Of a stretch of DNA of 64,000 bases, positions 35,536 to 45,475 are shown piece by piece. The DNA comes from Chryseobacterium vrystaatense (GTDB lineage Bacteria; Bacteroidota; Bacteroidia; Flavobacteriales; Weeksellaceae): positions 186,001-250,000 of the forward strand of contig NZ_JPRI01000007.1 of assembly GCF_000737765.1 (NCBI RefSeq). The letters are read 5' to 3'. How positions within the stretch are numbered: the first letter of the stretch is position 1; each line of letters starts with the position of its first letter. Position numbers and translations under genes: made by a program. The notes under the pieces were generated by a model. The model made no database searches and was not told the DNA's origin. It saw nothing but the letters and a program-made list of their open reading frames with translations.

Positions 35536-36351
35536 ATGAAAATCAAACAATTTTATCCTCTATTAGTGTTAGTTGCTTCTAGCACGGTTCTGTACTCTCA
35601 GGTAGGGATTAATACACCTAATCCGCAAGGCGCTTTTCAAGTAGATGCTGGGAAAGATAATCCTGCAACTGGTGTCCCTACAGCAGCACAGCAAGCCAAT
35701 GATGTAAACATTACAACCGCGGGTGATGTAGGAATCGGAAATACCGTACCTACCAATAAACTTCATGTAACAGCTGCGGCAAATCCACTACGACTGGAAG
35801 GTACCACAGCTGGTGTTACTACAACAGATCGGTTAATGGTTCTGGATGGTACAGGTGTTGTAAAAACAATTGGTACCTTAGGTGCTTTATCAATCCCGAA
35901 TCCGGCCGTTTTCAGATTGGAAGCGCCGATAGCTAATTTCCTGAACGGAGTGGCTGCAGGTAACACACAGGTGATTCCTATGTCAGTGATTAAGAATACT
36001 ATTCCCGGATTGACCTACAATACAACTACCAGTACTATTACTTTTCCTGTAGGAACCTATCAGATGACATTTGTTTATGAAGCTGTTCATAATAATACAG
36101 GCTGCACTTTAAGTTCTTATTTTATTGATTTTCCTCTTGATGCCGGTACAACCAGAGTTCATAATACCTCTTCTCATGTTGAAGGAGGAAACTCCATCCA
36201 TGGAAATGCTATAACATATGCAACCACCGTTCCTGCTGGCAAAACTTGGCAAATTGCTTTAGGCAGGGGGATATCGGGTAATTGCGCTGGACCGGGAATG
36301 AATTTGACAGGTACAGCCACTCAGTTATTGGTCTTTCGAATAGGGGATTAA
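35536..36351 (+). CDS. Secreted protein with C1q-like/tail-fibre-like C-terminus, unknown
   Basis: The open frame begins at 35485, but ATG 35536 starts a good signal peptide (MKIKQFYPLLVLVASSTVLYSQ). The next motif VGINTPNPQGAFQVDAGKDN is a recurrent opening in secreted flavobacterial proteins with repeats such as GDVGIGNTVPTNKLHV. The C-terminal ~130 residues (FPVGTYQMTFVYEAVHNNTG, IALGRGISGNC) look like a beta-sandwich of TNF/C1q style. 271 aa. Probably surface or secreted; function unknown. Confidence 0.75.
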   Translation: MKIKQFYPLLVLVASSTVLYSQVGINTPNPQGAFQVDAGKDNPATGVPTAAQQANDVNITTAGDVGIGNTVPTNKLHVTAAANPLRLEGTTAGVTTTDRLMVLDGTGVVKTIGTLGALSIPNPAVFRLEAPIANFLNGVAAGNTQVIPMSVIKNTIPGLTYNTTTSTITFPVGTYQMTFVYEAVHNNTGCTLSSYFIDFPLDAGTTRVHNTSSHVEGGNSIHGNAITYATTVPAGKTWQIALGRGISGNCAGPGMNLTGTATQLLVFRIGD

Positions 36352-36411
36352 TTTTTTCCAGGCGTAAGTTATTCTACAAACACAAAATATCATAAATGTT
36401 CCCAAACATGG

Positions 36412-36440
36412 AAACACTTACTCCCTCAGTAAGTGTTTTT
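36412..36440 (+). terminator. Terminator of the secreted-protein gene
   Basis: AAACACTTAC pairs with GTAAGTGTTT around TCCCTCA, followed by TTTT. 61 nt after the stop at 36351. Confidence 0.88.
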
Positions 36441-36939
36441 TTATTGTGCTATGTTTTGGAAATTAATAGTTTATATTAAATAAATCATCATCATTTGCAG
36501 TCTTCACAATATATGAAAATGCGAAATTTTCCGGTATTGGAAACCAGGGTGGGTGGTATACCCATGTATATTAGAGACTAATAATATAGAAAAACATATT
36601 CAAACAACGACGTTCTTTCGGGCGCCCGGTATGAGACTGTCCCTCTTTGAGGCAGTCTCATCTGTTTAAATGACGACGTGATATACCTCTAAAATGCTGA
36701 ATTGAGTTTTGGGTTTCCAAATCCTGTTTTTAAAAAGCAGTGAAATTTAATATTTGGACAGGATTTTTTTACCAATAGGTTAGGTTGTAGTGAGTTTGAA
36801 AGATGGTTGATAGAACAATATCGAAAATAACAGCTCCTTTATTGGTTTTTGCAGTGAAAGACTTAGGAATATTATTGCATTTTCCCCTTTGTTGGCTTAT
36901 TAATTGATAGTACAATCGATATTGAATTTTTAAAGACTA
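36441..36939. other. Intergenic stretch with a hairpin, no gene seen
   Basis: About 500 bases. The only clear structure is a hairpin in which ATGAGACTG (36631-36639) pairs with CAGTCTCAT (36653-36661), without a T run. It might be a terminator remnant or an RNA element. Confidence 0.45.
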
Positions 36940-38739
36940 ATGAACAAGCTGGCTATATTTTTAGTTTTCTTTTTAACTGGTTTATCCTTTTTTAAGGCGC
37001 AGGAAAAAAAGGATTCACTGTATTATAAAATTGAAAATTTTTCGGATAAAACGAAAGTGACCAAATTCATTCACCGCTTCATATTCCGGAGGGAAGCAGA
37101 TTCTACATCTGTTAGAACCACAACTGAGAAACTGTCGCAAGAAACTCATAACGGAAAGCATATCCGAAATATCAGGATAGAAACCATTGACCCGTTTGGA
37201 TATGGTTCTAAAGAGAAAAAAGAAAAAGCCAAGTGGTATGACTGGTTCACGAATCATCTTCATGCTAATACAAGAGATAAAACGGTTAATAATTATTTGC
37301 TTTTCAAAGAAGGTGAAGAATATAATGCTCAGAAACTCTATGAATCTGAACGTTTGCTGAGAGCAATGCCTTTTATCAACAGGGTTAATATCAGTATTTC
37401 CGACAGTACTTCCAGTAAAGACTCTATTGATGTCGTTGTAAAAGTTCTCGATTCCTGGAGTTTAAAACCGAGGGTAAGTTATTCGGGAAGTAAAATTGGT
37501 CTGGGAGTTACAGAAGAAAATGTATTAGGATTAGGACACGAATTAAATTTGCTTTATAGAAACGATTCCAAAGAAAAGCAGGATTATCTGTTAGGAAGCT
37601 ATACGGCCTATAACCTTTGGGGCTCTTATATCAACGCCCAGTTTTTGGGTGAACGGGATTTTTTGAAGAATGAAAGAATCAATTTCAATGTCAGAAGAGA
37701 TTTCTACTCACCCCTGACAAAATGGGCAGGTGGTCTTACTTTTGAATATTTTATGCGAAATGTTTTACTCCCGATAAAGACCGATACCACCTTTCCGGAA
37801 GTTCAAATCAAAGTCTACAGTCAGGATTTATGGGGTGGTTATCAGATTCCTGTTTCATCTGACACCAAAAACAAGGTCTCCAGTACTATCGCATTGATAG
37901 GGCGGATTCAGAATTATCAGTACAAAGACAGTCCCGGAATCGATCAGTATCAGTATTTTAGCTCCTACAGCAGTTTTCTGATGTCTGCAGGATTTATTCA
38001 CAGAAATTTTTCGGTTCAGAAGAATATCTTTCAATACGATTTGCCGGAGGATATTGCTTATGGTAATTCGGTAAACGTTACTGCCGGAGCTTTATCCAGA
38101 AGTAATGATGTGAAGCCCTATGTGGGAGTTTCTGCATCGTATGGTGATTTCATAAGGCTGGGATATTTCAATGTAAAAGCTCAGTTTGGAAGATTCTTTA
38201 ATGAAGATAGCCGGAATCGCGAGTCTTTCCGCCTCGAAGGAACTTATTTCACCAATCTTATGGATTGGAAATTTGCCAAAGCAAGACATTTCTTTTCTCC
38301 CACTTTAGCATTGGGAAATCCACAGCACAATTATTCTTATAGAGATCGAATTAATCTTTCTTCTTCAGACGAATTTCCTGTTTACGATTCGGATTATATA
38401 GGAACTAAAAAATTGGTTTTAAGATATCAGCTTCAGCTTTTTGTGAATAAAACCTGGAAGAATTTTCATTTCAGTCCTTATTTAACTGCGGCGGTCGGCT
38501 GGTTGGGAATGCCTGATGACAAATTGCTTAAAACTACGGCCAACACAAAAATAGGTGTGGGCGTTTTAATTAACAATCCGTTTTTGGTTTTCAACAGGAT
38601 TCAAATTTCTTTTACTTATTATCCACGGGTTCCTTTTGATAATAATTCAGTTTTTGACTTTAACAGCAACAGGAATAATCTATTGCCAATGAATAGTTTT
38701 GCAACAGATATTCCGCATTTTGTGAATTTTGGAAATTGA
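36940..38739 (+). CDS. BamA/Omp85-like outer-membrane protein with one POTRA-like domain
   Basis: A 599-aa protein with signal peptide ending FFKAQ. A POTRA-like unit appears at about residues 100-175: YNAQKLYESERLLRAMPFIN then VNISISDS and IDVVVKVLDSWSLKP, the order expected (YxxxxLxxSxRxLRxxxF, then VxVxVxDxW). The rest is a 16-strand-type barrel (VSYSGSKIGLGVTEENVLG to ISFTYYPRVPF). Such proteins insert or move other outer-membrane proteins, or are secreted hydrolase partners. The single POTRA makes it shorter than BamA, so it is an accessory member. Followed by a secreted protein on the same strand. Confidence 0.78.
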   Translation: MNKLAIFLVFFLTGLSFFKAQEKKDSLYYKIENFSDKTKVTKFIHRFIFRREADSTSVRTTTEKLSQETHNGKHIRNIRIETIDPFGYGSKEKKEKAKWYDWFTNHLHANTRDKTVNNYLLFKEGEEYNAQKLYESERLLRAMPFINRVNISISDSTSSKDSIDVVVKVLDSWSLKPRVSYSGSKIGLGVTEENVLGLGHELNLLYRNDSKEKQDYLLGSYTAYNLWGSYINAQFLGERDFLKNERINFNVRRDFYSPLTKWAGGLTFEYFMRNVLLPIKTDTTFPEVQIKVYSQDLWGGYQIPVSSDTKNKVSSTIALIGRIQNYQYKDSPGIDQYQYFSSYSSFLMSAGFIHRNFSVQKNIFQYDLPEDIAYGNSVNVTAGALSRSNDVKPYVGVSASYGDFIRLGYFNVKAQFGRFFNEDSRNRESFRLEGTYFTNLMDWKFAKARHFFSPTLALGNPQHNYSYRDRINLSSSDEFPVYDSDYIGTKKLVLRYQLQLFVNKTWKNFHFSPYLTAAVGWLGMPDDKLLKTTANTKIGVGVLINNPFLVFNRIQISFTYYPRVPFDNNSVFDFNSNRNNLLPMNSFATDIPHFVNFGN

Positions 38740-38807
38740 TACTATTTTAATTGACCGGGAACCGGAGCAAATGAAATCAGGCAGCATATGATCCATCAAA
38801 TAAGATA

Positions 38808-39788
38808 ATGAGAAAAATTATATTTACAGTACTTCTTACAGCAAGTCTTAGCAGCAAGTCACAGGTACAAAGTGTGAAAACACTGACTACTAACGAAAGG
38901 ATTGAATTTCTGTCCGGGAAAGTTCAAAAATTTGATAAGGAACCTCTTTATGAATTAGATATCCAATCTTTATTGAGCTTCAGGGTAATGATCAACGGAG
39001 TTCCTGTTTATTCAAACTTTGATGTAGCTGGAGGAGTGGCAAGACTTAATATTAATTCATTCATTCTTAAAAGTGGAAAACAAAATATTGAGGTTGAGCT
39101 TTATCCCGGATATGATCATAAGGGAATTCAAAAAAACAATCTTGAGAATGGTGACAAGTTTATTCTGAAAGTAGAAAAAACCGGATGGGATAAAAAAGGC
39201 TCATCAGAAACTCAACAGGATATTCTGGAATTTAGGAATAATGATAAAAATATTGACTACTCAAAGTTAACGGAATACAAAACCAATCTCATTTTCGATG
39301 CTTCCGTGCCTTACCATAGTAAAGGATGGGAAGATGGGGAAGATCTGTCTGCATTGAATCAAAAAGATCTGGAACTAAAAGTAGCCGGCTTCTATAAAAA
39401 TATGGTTTCAGCCCTTAAAGAAAAAGATTATGACTATTTGAATACTGTTTTTTTGAACGCAGACTCTGAATGGTATCAGGCAGAATATTTTTCTAAAGAA
39501 ACAATCGCAAAACTTCAGTCAACCAATGGTAGAAAAGGAAAATCTGTATCTTCAGCAGCGTCAACCCCTGGTAAATATTCACGAACTGTTTATCCTGTAG
39601 AAAACTACATTATGAAATTGTATGCTGATAACCGGGTCGTGAGATTAGAGCCTAAAGAAGGTTTTAGCCGTGGAGAGTCTTTGTTAGGCTACGAGGATGT
39701 AGATAAAAACGGGATGCATAGAAAAACTTTTATAGATATGTTATTATACATTCCGAAGGGTACACAAAACCTGCAAATCATTCGGTAA
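38808..39788 (+). CDS. Secreted protein of unknown function
   Basis: A 326-aa protein with a short signal peptide (MRKIIFTVLLTASLSSKSQ). N-terminal residues about 45-125 look like a beta-sandwich (YELDIQSLLSFRVMINGVPVYSN; IEVELYPGYD). A mixed domain follows (LKVAGFYKNMVSALKEKDYDYLN) and a stretch rich in Lys/Ser. No family recognised. 68 nt downstream of the barrel gene on the same strand, so it may work with it. Confidence 0.7.
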   Translation: MRKIIFTVLLTASLSSKSQVQSVKTLTTNERIEFLSGKVQKFDKEPLYELDIQSLLSFRVMINGVPVYSNFDVAGGVARLNINSFILKSGKQNIEVELYPGYDHKGIQKNNLENGDKFILKVEKTGWDKKGSSETQQDILEFRNNDKNIDYSKLTEYKTNLIFDASVPYHSKGWEDGEDLSALNQKDLELKVAGFYKNMVSALKEKDYDYLNTVFLNADSEWYQAEYFSKETIAKLQSTNGRKGKSVSSAASTPGKYSRTVYPVENYIMKLYADNRVVRLEPKEGFSRGESLLGYEDVDKNGMHRKTFIDMLLYIPKGTQNLQIIR

Positions 39789-39876
39789 CGTAATATTCAG
39801 AACCATAAAAGAATTCTGAAAAGTAGGCAGATCGTGTTAGTCCCATTCAGCGAAAGGACCAAAAATTAATGCAAGC

Positions 39877-40608
39877 TTACTTAAGATCGTCAAATTCCAG
39901 GTAAATCTGCTTCAAAACATTCATTTTAATCGTACCGATCTTTGATTCAGTGTTGAATTTCCAGGGATAGGGTTTTATCGTTTCTGCAGGTAAAGATATA
40001 GTCAGAACTTCGCCTTCGTCCAGCTTTGATTTTGTTTTTACATCGGAAACCTGTACGCTGAGAATCTCATCAAATTCAGGGCGGTTGAGAATTTGGTGTA
40101 CCATGAACTGTTCCTGTTTATTTCCGAAAAGCATATAACGGAAGGGTTCTTTTTGATTCTGTGTTGGATTAAGTTTTTTGAAATACGCAACTTTTTCTAT
40201 TTGCACAGTTACATTCTGTAGAATAAGCTGTCCGCCCCGTTCAAAATGTCCTCTATACAGGTTAGCTTTAAATGAATGAATATCATTCATTATTTCAGGT
40301 AAAACGAACTTTTCAGGTTCTATCGTATAAAGTTCTGTATGGCTGGTTTTACGATCGTTGATATAAGCTTGTTCAGCTGAAGAATCCAGTTTCACCTTTA
40401 AAATAATCTGATAGTCATGAGGTGAATAGAACAATGGCAAATGGGATGCGTACTGTTTGTACTCCCCAAAAAGGACCATACCGTGTATGCCGGGGTGGTC
40501 AGTACTGTGATGTTTTTGGGCATTAAGATTTAGCGGTACCATTAAAAACTGTACTGATACAAGAAGATATAAGAAAAATGAATTCAACGTTGTCACTTTT
40601 TTGTGCAA
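39877..40608 (-). CDS. Secreted protein of unknown function
   Basis: A 243-aa protein with N-terminal hydrophobic segment FFLYLLVSVQFLMVPLNLNAQ. The mature chain starts with many His (KHHSTDHPGIHG), then MVLFGEYKQYASHLPLFYSP and HDYQIILKVKL. The His-rich opening and the ASHLP.F.SPHDYQ motif suggest metal or ligand binding, and I have a vague memory of this motif in unnamed exported proteins, but I cannot name a family. Confidence 0.68.
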   Translation of the reverse strand: MHKKVTTLNSFFLYLLVSVQFLMVPLNLNAQKHHSTDHPGIHGMVLFGEYKQYASHLPLFYSPHDYQIILKVKLDSSAEQAYINDRKTSHTELYTIEPEKFVLPEIMNDIHSFKANLYRGHFERGGQLILQNVTVQIEKVAYFKKLNPTQNQKEPFRYMLFGNKQEQFMVHQILNRPEFDEILSVQVSDVKTKSKLDEGEVLTISLPAETIKPYPWKFNTESKIGTIKMNVLKQIYLEFDDLK

Positions 40609-40833
40609 AGATATATTTTTTATTGGTCCTTCGTGACGGATATGGTAAAGGTAGATTTAAAAATATTTTATCAGAATAAAGAGATGAATCTGCGCGGGAT
40701 GAAATATATTTGTAGGTACTGAACAACGTAAACGACCAGTCAGGTCAAAATAATATAATGATTCGATTGGGCATCTGCAGACCCATTTATTTTAAATCTT
40801 GACACCAATTATATACCAGTAAACCGATAATTT

Positions 40834-41436
40834 ATGAGAACAAAAAGCCTCCTGTTATTTTTAGTTTTCAGTATCATCTGTAGCAGCTTTATGAAGGGAT
40901 ATGATGGTGATAAGAAAGAAAATGTCAGCATTTCAAAAATAAATTATAAAATAAACAACCTGCCTGAACGTGATACCTTAAGGGTTTTTCAAAATGATCC
41001 ATCTGTCTTCAAAAAGACAGAGGACATCATCACCCGCCCCTGTAGCAATCCTGAACCCACCATCCGATATGAATTGATCAATCCACAGGATAATGCCTAT
41101 TATCTTATTTATAACGACAAAAAACAGTTGGTACTGGAAGGGGTATATACGCCCCAATACACTTATGAAGGCATACTCTATAAGAAAGGGGATTTTTACA
41201 ATTCAAAAACATATTCTTATACAAAGAATGGAAATTTAGATACAGTACACTATATGGAAGATGGAAGAAATCTTAAAACCGAATATTTTGACACCAAAAT
41301 CCAACTAATGAAAATACGATATCTGGATAAAAAGTCCGGAGAATTATCCAGGATTGAGCTCTATAAAAACGGTCAGCTTAAGGAAACCAGAACCTATGTG
41401 AGTTTTAATAAGTATACAACAGTCAAAGCGAAGTAG
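40834..41436 (+). CDS. Secreted MORN-like repeat protein
   Basis: A 200-aa protein with signal sequence MRTKSLLLFLVFSIICSS. The C-terminal half shows short repeats of the YwqK/MORN kind: YKKGDFYNSKTYSYTKNGNL, MEDGRNLKTEYFD, KKSGELSRIELYKNGQLKET. These form beta-hairpin ladders. No known function. Divergent from the gene at 39877. Confidence 0.65.
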   Translation: MRTKSLLLFLVFSIICSSFMKGYDGDKKENVSISKINYKINNLPERDTLRVFQNDPSVFKKTEDIITRPCSNPEPTIRYELINPQDNAYYLIYNDKKQLVLEGVYTPQYTYEGILYKKGDFYNSKTYSYTKNGNLDTVHYMEDGRNLKTEYFDTKIQLMKIRYLDKKSGELSRIELYKNGQLKETRTYVSFNKYTTVKAK

Positions 41437-41487
41437 ATAACATATTTGATCTGGCTTGAATGCAATTGACAGGAAAACAATTTTATG

Positions 41488-41907
41488 TTATTTTGGAACC
41501 ATAGGCGGCGGCGGAATAGAAGAGGAACTGTTAATCTCCTCAAGAGTTGGAGGAATAATATGTTCGAACTTAACTGTTTTTTTGAAAGGAAACTGTTTCT
41601 TTGAAATTTTTTCATAATAATCAAGATAATAAGCATCTTTATTATAATAGTACGCCTGTATGGTTAGCGAACCTGTCTTGTCAAAGTAATCATCCGAAAG
41701 TTTCAGATTTAAAATACCTTTTTCGTCAGCTGTGACTTTATTGACAATCACGGCACCCTCCTTTCCTTCTATATTTTTGAATAAAGTTACCTGAACATGA
41801 GGTGCTGCTTCATTGCTGTCTGTCATAAAATGCAGCTTCAAACTGTATTGTTTTTGGGCCATAGCCAACGAAAAACAAAATAATAATAAGAGTTGCAGAC
41901 CTTTCAT
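41488..41907 (-). CDS. Small secreted protein with beta-sandwich, unknown
   Basis: A 139-aa protein with signal peptide MKGLQLLLLFCFSLAMAQ. The body reads like a carboxypeptidase-regulatory or Ig-like fold (VQVTLFKNIEGKEGAVIVN, KGILNLKLSDDYFDK, SLTIQAYYYNKDAY) and ends in a Pro/Ser-rich tail (SSSIPPPPMVPK). Function unknown. Lies 49 nt downstream of the PH-like gene on the same strand. Confidence 0.65.
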   Translation of the reverse strand: MKGLQLLLLFCFSLAMAQKQYSLKLHFMTDSNEAAPHVQVTLFKNIEGKEGAVIVNKVTADEKGILNLKLSDDYFDKTGSLTIQAYYYNKDAYYLDYYEKISKKQFPFKKTVKFEHIIPPTLEEINSSSSIPPPPMVPK

Positions 41908-41956
41908 AGTATGTGATTTAGTTTTAACAATAAGATCATCGGGTACACAAAATACG

Positions 41957-42412
41957 CTAATCCATCTGATGTCGAATCTTCTGATAGTTCTCGGTAAACA
42001 GTTCCGGATTGACCTTCATTTCCAAAAGTAATAAAATTCTATTGAATTCGGTGAGGTACAGGCTTTTACTCAGCGTCACCTTTCCACCGGAATAGTAAAT
42101 GGTGACTAATGGTGTTCTGTACTTTCCCAGCCGGACCATATCGATCTTTTTGATATCACTCCACAAAAAGTGATACCGTTTTAATCCGCCTGTTAGCCGA
42201 ATTTTATCATCTGAAATAATGAGTTTCAACCGGGTATACAGCAGCATGGAAAAAGAGATTATAAAAATAAACGGGGCCAGAAAGATGATCCAGTTAGGCT
42301 CTTTAATCATAAGTACATTAATCCCCAACACAAATACTATTGCACTGGCAGTGCTATACATGATTTTTTGCCACCTTGGGGCATAAAATTCTTCGGTCGG
42401 TATTTTTTGCAT
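41957..42412 (-). CDS. Membrane protein with PH-like domain
   Basis: A 151-aa protein. Two adjacent hydrophobic spans (about 18-35 and 40-57; IMYSTASAIVFVLGINVLM, IIFLAPFIFIISFSMLLY) precede a soluble PH-like domain (LKLIISDDKIRLTGGLKRYHF, LWSDIKKIDMVRLGKY). The pattern is common in small bacterial membrane proteins of unknown role. Confidence 0.65.
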   Translation of the reverse strand: MQKIPTEEFYAPRWQKIMYSTASAIVFVLGINVLMIKEPNWIIFLAPFIFIISFSMLLYTRLKLIISDDKIRLTGGLKRYHFLWSDIKKIDMVRLGKYRTPLVTIYYSGGKVTLSKSLYLTEFNRILLLLEMKVNPELFTENYQKIRHQMD

Positions 42413-42974
42413 AGGGTAAAAGTAAACTTTTAATGCATTTGAAATGATAATAATAATTTGATCGTAAAACTAAAACTGTTTTTTTCATAACATCTGGTCA
42501 TTTAAAATGGTTTTACTCACACATTTATAAAAATTAAAAAATGTATGAAAGTCTTCAGGGCTGCCTTTATGATCACGAACTGATTGATATTCATGATTCA
42601 TAAGTGTTTGAATTGCGCTTATGCCGGCAATATAAATACCGTTTAAATCATGTCAAGCTGTCTTTGCACCCATTATCATTCATGAACAAGCACTGTAAAA
42701 AATTCAGTCAAACTTTTTTGATTTAGTAACTTATTAAGCTAATATTGTTTTGGTGTTAAAATATTAATGATAATTAAAAAAAATAGTTAAATTTGATCGA
42801 TATAAATCACATACTTTAGATTTATAATTTATTTTTAGATATAATCAAAGTTCCAAGAACGACTTAATCAGAAGAGGTTATATCCTGTAAATGAATGAAA
42901 AAAATAACAAAGGGTGGAATTAAATGAACTGTAATTCTATCTGACAATTAATAAACTAATAACATTTAACAATT
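42413..42974. other. AT-rich intergenic stretch, no gene seen
   Basis: About 560 bases upstream of pncA. TACTTTAG near 42813 is one base off the TANNTTTG box. No coding frame or repeat recognised. Confidence 0.4.
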
Positions 42975-43565
42975 ATGAAAGCTTTAATTATTATTGATGT
43001 TCAGTATGATTTTTTACCTGGAGGCGCTTTAGCCGTTAATCATGGTGACGAAATTGTTCAGACTATTAACGAACTGCAGCCAACGTATGATCTGGTAGTA
43101 GCCACACAGGACTGGCATCCAAGAGGCCATAAAAGTTTTTTTACGTCCCACCCGGGCAAAACAGCATTTGAAGAGATTACATTAAATGGATTGAATCAGG
43201 TACTGTGGCCGGAACACTGCATACAGGGTACAAAGGGAGCCGAATTGGTTCCGGAGCTTTCAACAGATGCGGTGGAGGCTATTTTTAGAAAAGGTATGGA
43301 TAAAGAAATTGACAGCTACAGTGGATTTTTTGACAACGGTAAGAAAAAATCTACAGGCATGGCAGACTATCTGAAAGGGAGAGGGGTGACCGAAGTGGCA
43401 GTTTGCGGTGTAGCTGCTGATTATTGTGTGTATTATACTGCTAACGATGCGCTGGACTTAGGTTTTAAATCAAGTATTATCGAGCGTGCTTCCAAACCCA
43501 TAGATCAGGAAAGATATGCACGTGTCAAAGCAGACTTCCAATCAAAAGGAGGTACAGTCATTTAG
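42975..43565 (+). CDS. pncA: Nicotinamidase/pyrazinamidase
   Basis: A 196-aa protein of the PncA family, near-exact in length. Catalytic triad: Asp8 (LIIIDVQYDF), Lys106 (FRKGMD) and Cys151 (GVAADYCV). Metal-binding residues in TQDWHPRGH (Asp46, His48, His52). Hydrolyses nicotinamide to nicotinate for NAD salvage in the cytoplasm. Alone with its own strong terminator. Confidence 0.95.
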   Translation: MKALIIIDVQYDFLPGGALAVNHGDEIVQTINELQPTYDLVVATQDWHPRGHKSFFTSHPGKTAFEEITLNGLNQVLWPEHCIQGTKGAELVPELSTDAVEAIFRKGMDKEIDSYSGFFDNGKKKSTGMADYLKGRGVTEVAVCGVAADYCVYYTANDALDLGFKSSIIERASKPIDQERYARVKADFQSKGGTVI

Positions 43566-43617
43566 CCATGTATCATTTTTGGATATAAAAATATTTACCG
43601 GAGCAGGTATTAATATT

Positions 43618-43660
43618 AACAACAATAAGAGAGGCCTTTTGCTTCTCTTATTGTTGTTTT
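43618..43660 (+). terminator. Terminator of pncA
   Basis: A 15-bp perfect stem: 43618-43632 (AACAACAATAAGAGA) with 43644-43658, followed by TT. 52 nt after the stop codon. Confidence 0.88.
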
Positions 43661-43689
43661 AAATAGCATATCAATTGCACAATTTGATA

Positions 43690-44391
43690 TTACCAGGGCA
43701 GGGGAGCTTTATCTCCATTTTGGTTCTCAGCATAATACAGCGAGGATAAGAAATGGGATAAGTAAGTAAATTCGGTATAGCAATGTTCCATTAATCCAAA
43801 ACCAATATCTTCGTGCAGAGGTGTTTCTGTATCTGCCGTCAGTGCACCAAGGTAAAAATGGCTTCTCAGCGTACAGCCAAAAGGAGTGTCTCTGGCTACA
43901 TGAAACATAAAGCCATCTTCAGGATCTCCGTTGCTGTCGAGTGAAGTGTCTTCTCCAAAACCTATCCTTGCATAAATAACAGCACCTACATCACCCTTAT
44001 CAAAAGCTTTATGCAAAAGGGCGGGATCAAATACCTCATCCGGAGCGTGGAATTTGATGGTGGCGGGAACAGGTGGAATGTCACCTAATGCTTCAGTGGC
44101 ATGTATGGTAGCTCCAATATAATTTTTGTTTTTCACCCACTTGCTGTCCCATCCGCTATGCAGGATATGGTCATGGGGATGCCACCATTTTAAATGGGCT
44201 GTGGTTTCGAAATAGGTAAACCACCAGTCCAGCATTCTGCTTTTACAGCCGTGCAGATCTGTTCTCATAGAAACCTGGAGCATACCGTTACCCAGTCTTT
44301 TAATCCCTGCCTCCAGTCGTAAGGGTTTGGGAGATAGAAGTGTATCAATATCCGAAAACAAGATACCCTGTTCTTCTTTAGTCAGTCTCAT
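43690..44391 (-). CDS. PhlG-like DAPG-hydrolase-family protein
   Basis: A 233-aa protein with the pattern MLDWWFTYFETTAHLKWWH then PHDHILHSGW, which I recognise as the DAPG hydrolase (PhlG) family. His and Glu residues (WWHPHDH, MEHCYTE) fit its zinc site. PhlG cleaves the C-C bond of 2,4-diacetylphloroglucinol, a Pseudomonas antibiotic. Other members act on related ring ketones, so the substrate here is open. Transcribed in the same direction as the Crp/Fnr gene just upstream. Confidence 0.78.
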   Translation of the reverse strand: MRLTKEEQGILFSDIDTLLSPKPLRLEAGIKRLGNGMLQVSMRTDLHGCKSRMLDWWFTYFETTAHLKWWHPHDHILHSGWDSKWVKNKNYIGATIHATEALGDIPPVPATIKFHAPDEVFDPALLHKAFDKGDVGAVIYARIGFGEDTSLDSNGDPEDGFMFHVARDTPFGCTLRSHFYLGALTADTETPLHEDIGFGLMEHCYTEFTYLSHFLSSLYYAENQNGDKAPLPW

Positions 44392-44468
44392 AGTAACTTT
44401 GATTTATTATTACATATCAAAGTTAGCTGGAGATGGCTACTGAAAAACTTAACTTTTGTTAAGCTTTT

Positions 44469-45065
44469 CTAAGAAGATTTGTGGTGGCTTTGTTTCAATA
44501 TTCTACTATAGGCTTCAGGAGTAATTCCTAAAAACCGGGCAATATATTTATAGGGAACGTTTCGGGCAATATCGGGATAATGTGATCTTATGAATTCAAT
44601 CATCTCATTTTTCCCATACAACAGCTTCACATCAGTAATCATGATATCTTCGGCAATGATCTCAAGAACTGTATTTCTTATGATTTTGCCCACGGAAATA
44701 CCATTGTTGTAATACTCCATAAAGTCTGAGGATGCAATTGAAACGACAGTACATGGAGTAACGCTTACAATCTGATATCTGGATACAGTCTGGTGAAGTA
44801 AACTGTCAAAATTGGTGCATAAGTTTCCGGTACGGAAAAACCTGCCGATTACCGTTTTTTCATTGATGGTAAATTCTGAGGCTAATATACCTTCGGCAAC
44901 AAACAGAACATCCGTGTAGCGGAAATTTTTCTTTAAAATGATCTCATTCTTTTTGAAAGACTTAACAGTGGAATTTCTCAACAGGTCATTCCACTCTTTA
45001 TCCTCTGGAAACTCCCTGAGATTAAATATGGTCTTAAGATGATCTTCTGTACTTTTGTTTTCCAC
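44469..45065 (-). CDS. Crp/Fnr-family transcriptional regulator
   Basis: A 198-aa protein with an N-terminal cNMP-binding-like barrel (ILKKNFRYTDVLFVAEGIL, FFRTGNLCTNF) and a C-terminal HTH (NVPYKYIARFLGITPEAYSR). No Fe-S Cys pattern of Fnr. It resembles the short Crp/Fnr regulators common in Bacteroidota, often regulators of a neighbouring enzyme. The PhlG-like gene lies 77 nt downstream. Confidence 0.87.
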   Translation of the reverse strand: MENKSTEDHLKTIFNLREFPEDKEWNDLLRNSTVKSFKKNEIILKKNFRYTDVLFVAEGILASEFTINEKTVIGRFFRTGNLCTNFDSLLHQTVSRYQIVSVTPCTVVSIASSDFMEYYNNGISVGKIIRNTVLEIIAEDIMITDVKLLYGKNEMIEFIRSHYPDIARNVPYKYIARFLGITPEAYSRILKQSHHKSS

Positions 45066-45133
45066 TGTACCGGATTATTAGGACTGTTATGATAGTAGGT
45101 TTCGTATCATTTAATAAAATACGCAGGCAGGAA

Positions 45134-45475
45134 TCACTTCTCAATGACAAACCCCCGCAATTCTGCCATCAGACCATTTTCAAATCTCCATACATCACAG
45201 TAATCATATTCTACCCACTGATTGTCGTTGTTAAGGATACTTATTGTACCTACAGCCGTCACATAATCTCCTTCTCCAATCATGTGTTCAACATTAAACT
45301 TGGGAGGACTTTTGTAAGCTTCTGCCATATAACGGCGTACTTCTTCTTTTCCTGAAAGCGCTTGGTCACCTACAAAATTCCATAAGGTATCCTCAGTACA
45401 ATAGCTAAGGAAGGTTTCGTGATCACCTTCCGATATGGCAGTATTTGCTTTTTCTAAGACTGTTTTATGGCTCAT
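45134..45475 (-). CDS. SnoaL/NTF2-like protein
   Basis: A 113-aa protein with the NTF2 cone-fold pattern: N-terminal helix ANTAISEGDHETFLSYC, TLWNFVGDQALSGKEEVRRY, then strands VEHMIGEGDYVTAVGTISI, WVEYDYCDVWRFENGLMAE. These act as small enzymes or ligand binders. Function unknown. Confidence 0.82.
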   Translation of the reverse strand: MSHKTVLEKANTAISEGDHETFLSYCTEDTLWNFVGDQALSGKEEVRRYMAEAYKSPPKFNVEHMIGEGDYVTAVGTISILNNDNQWVEYDYCDVWRFENGLMAELRGFVIEK

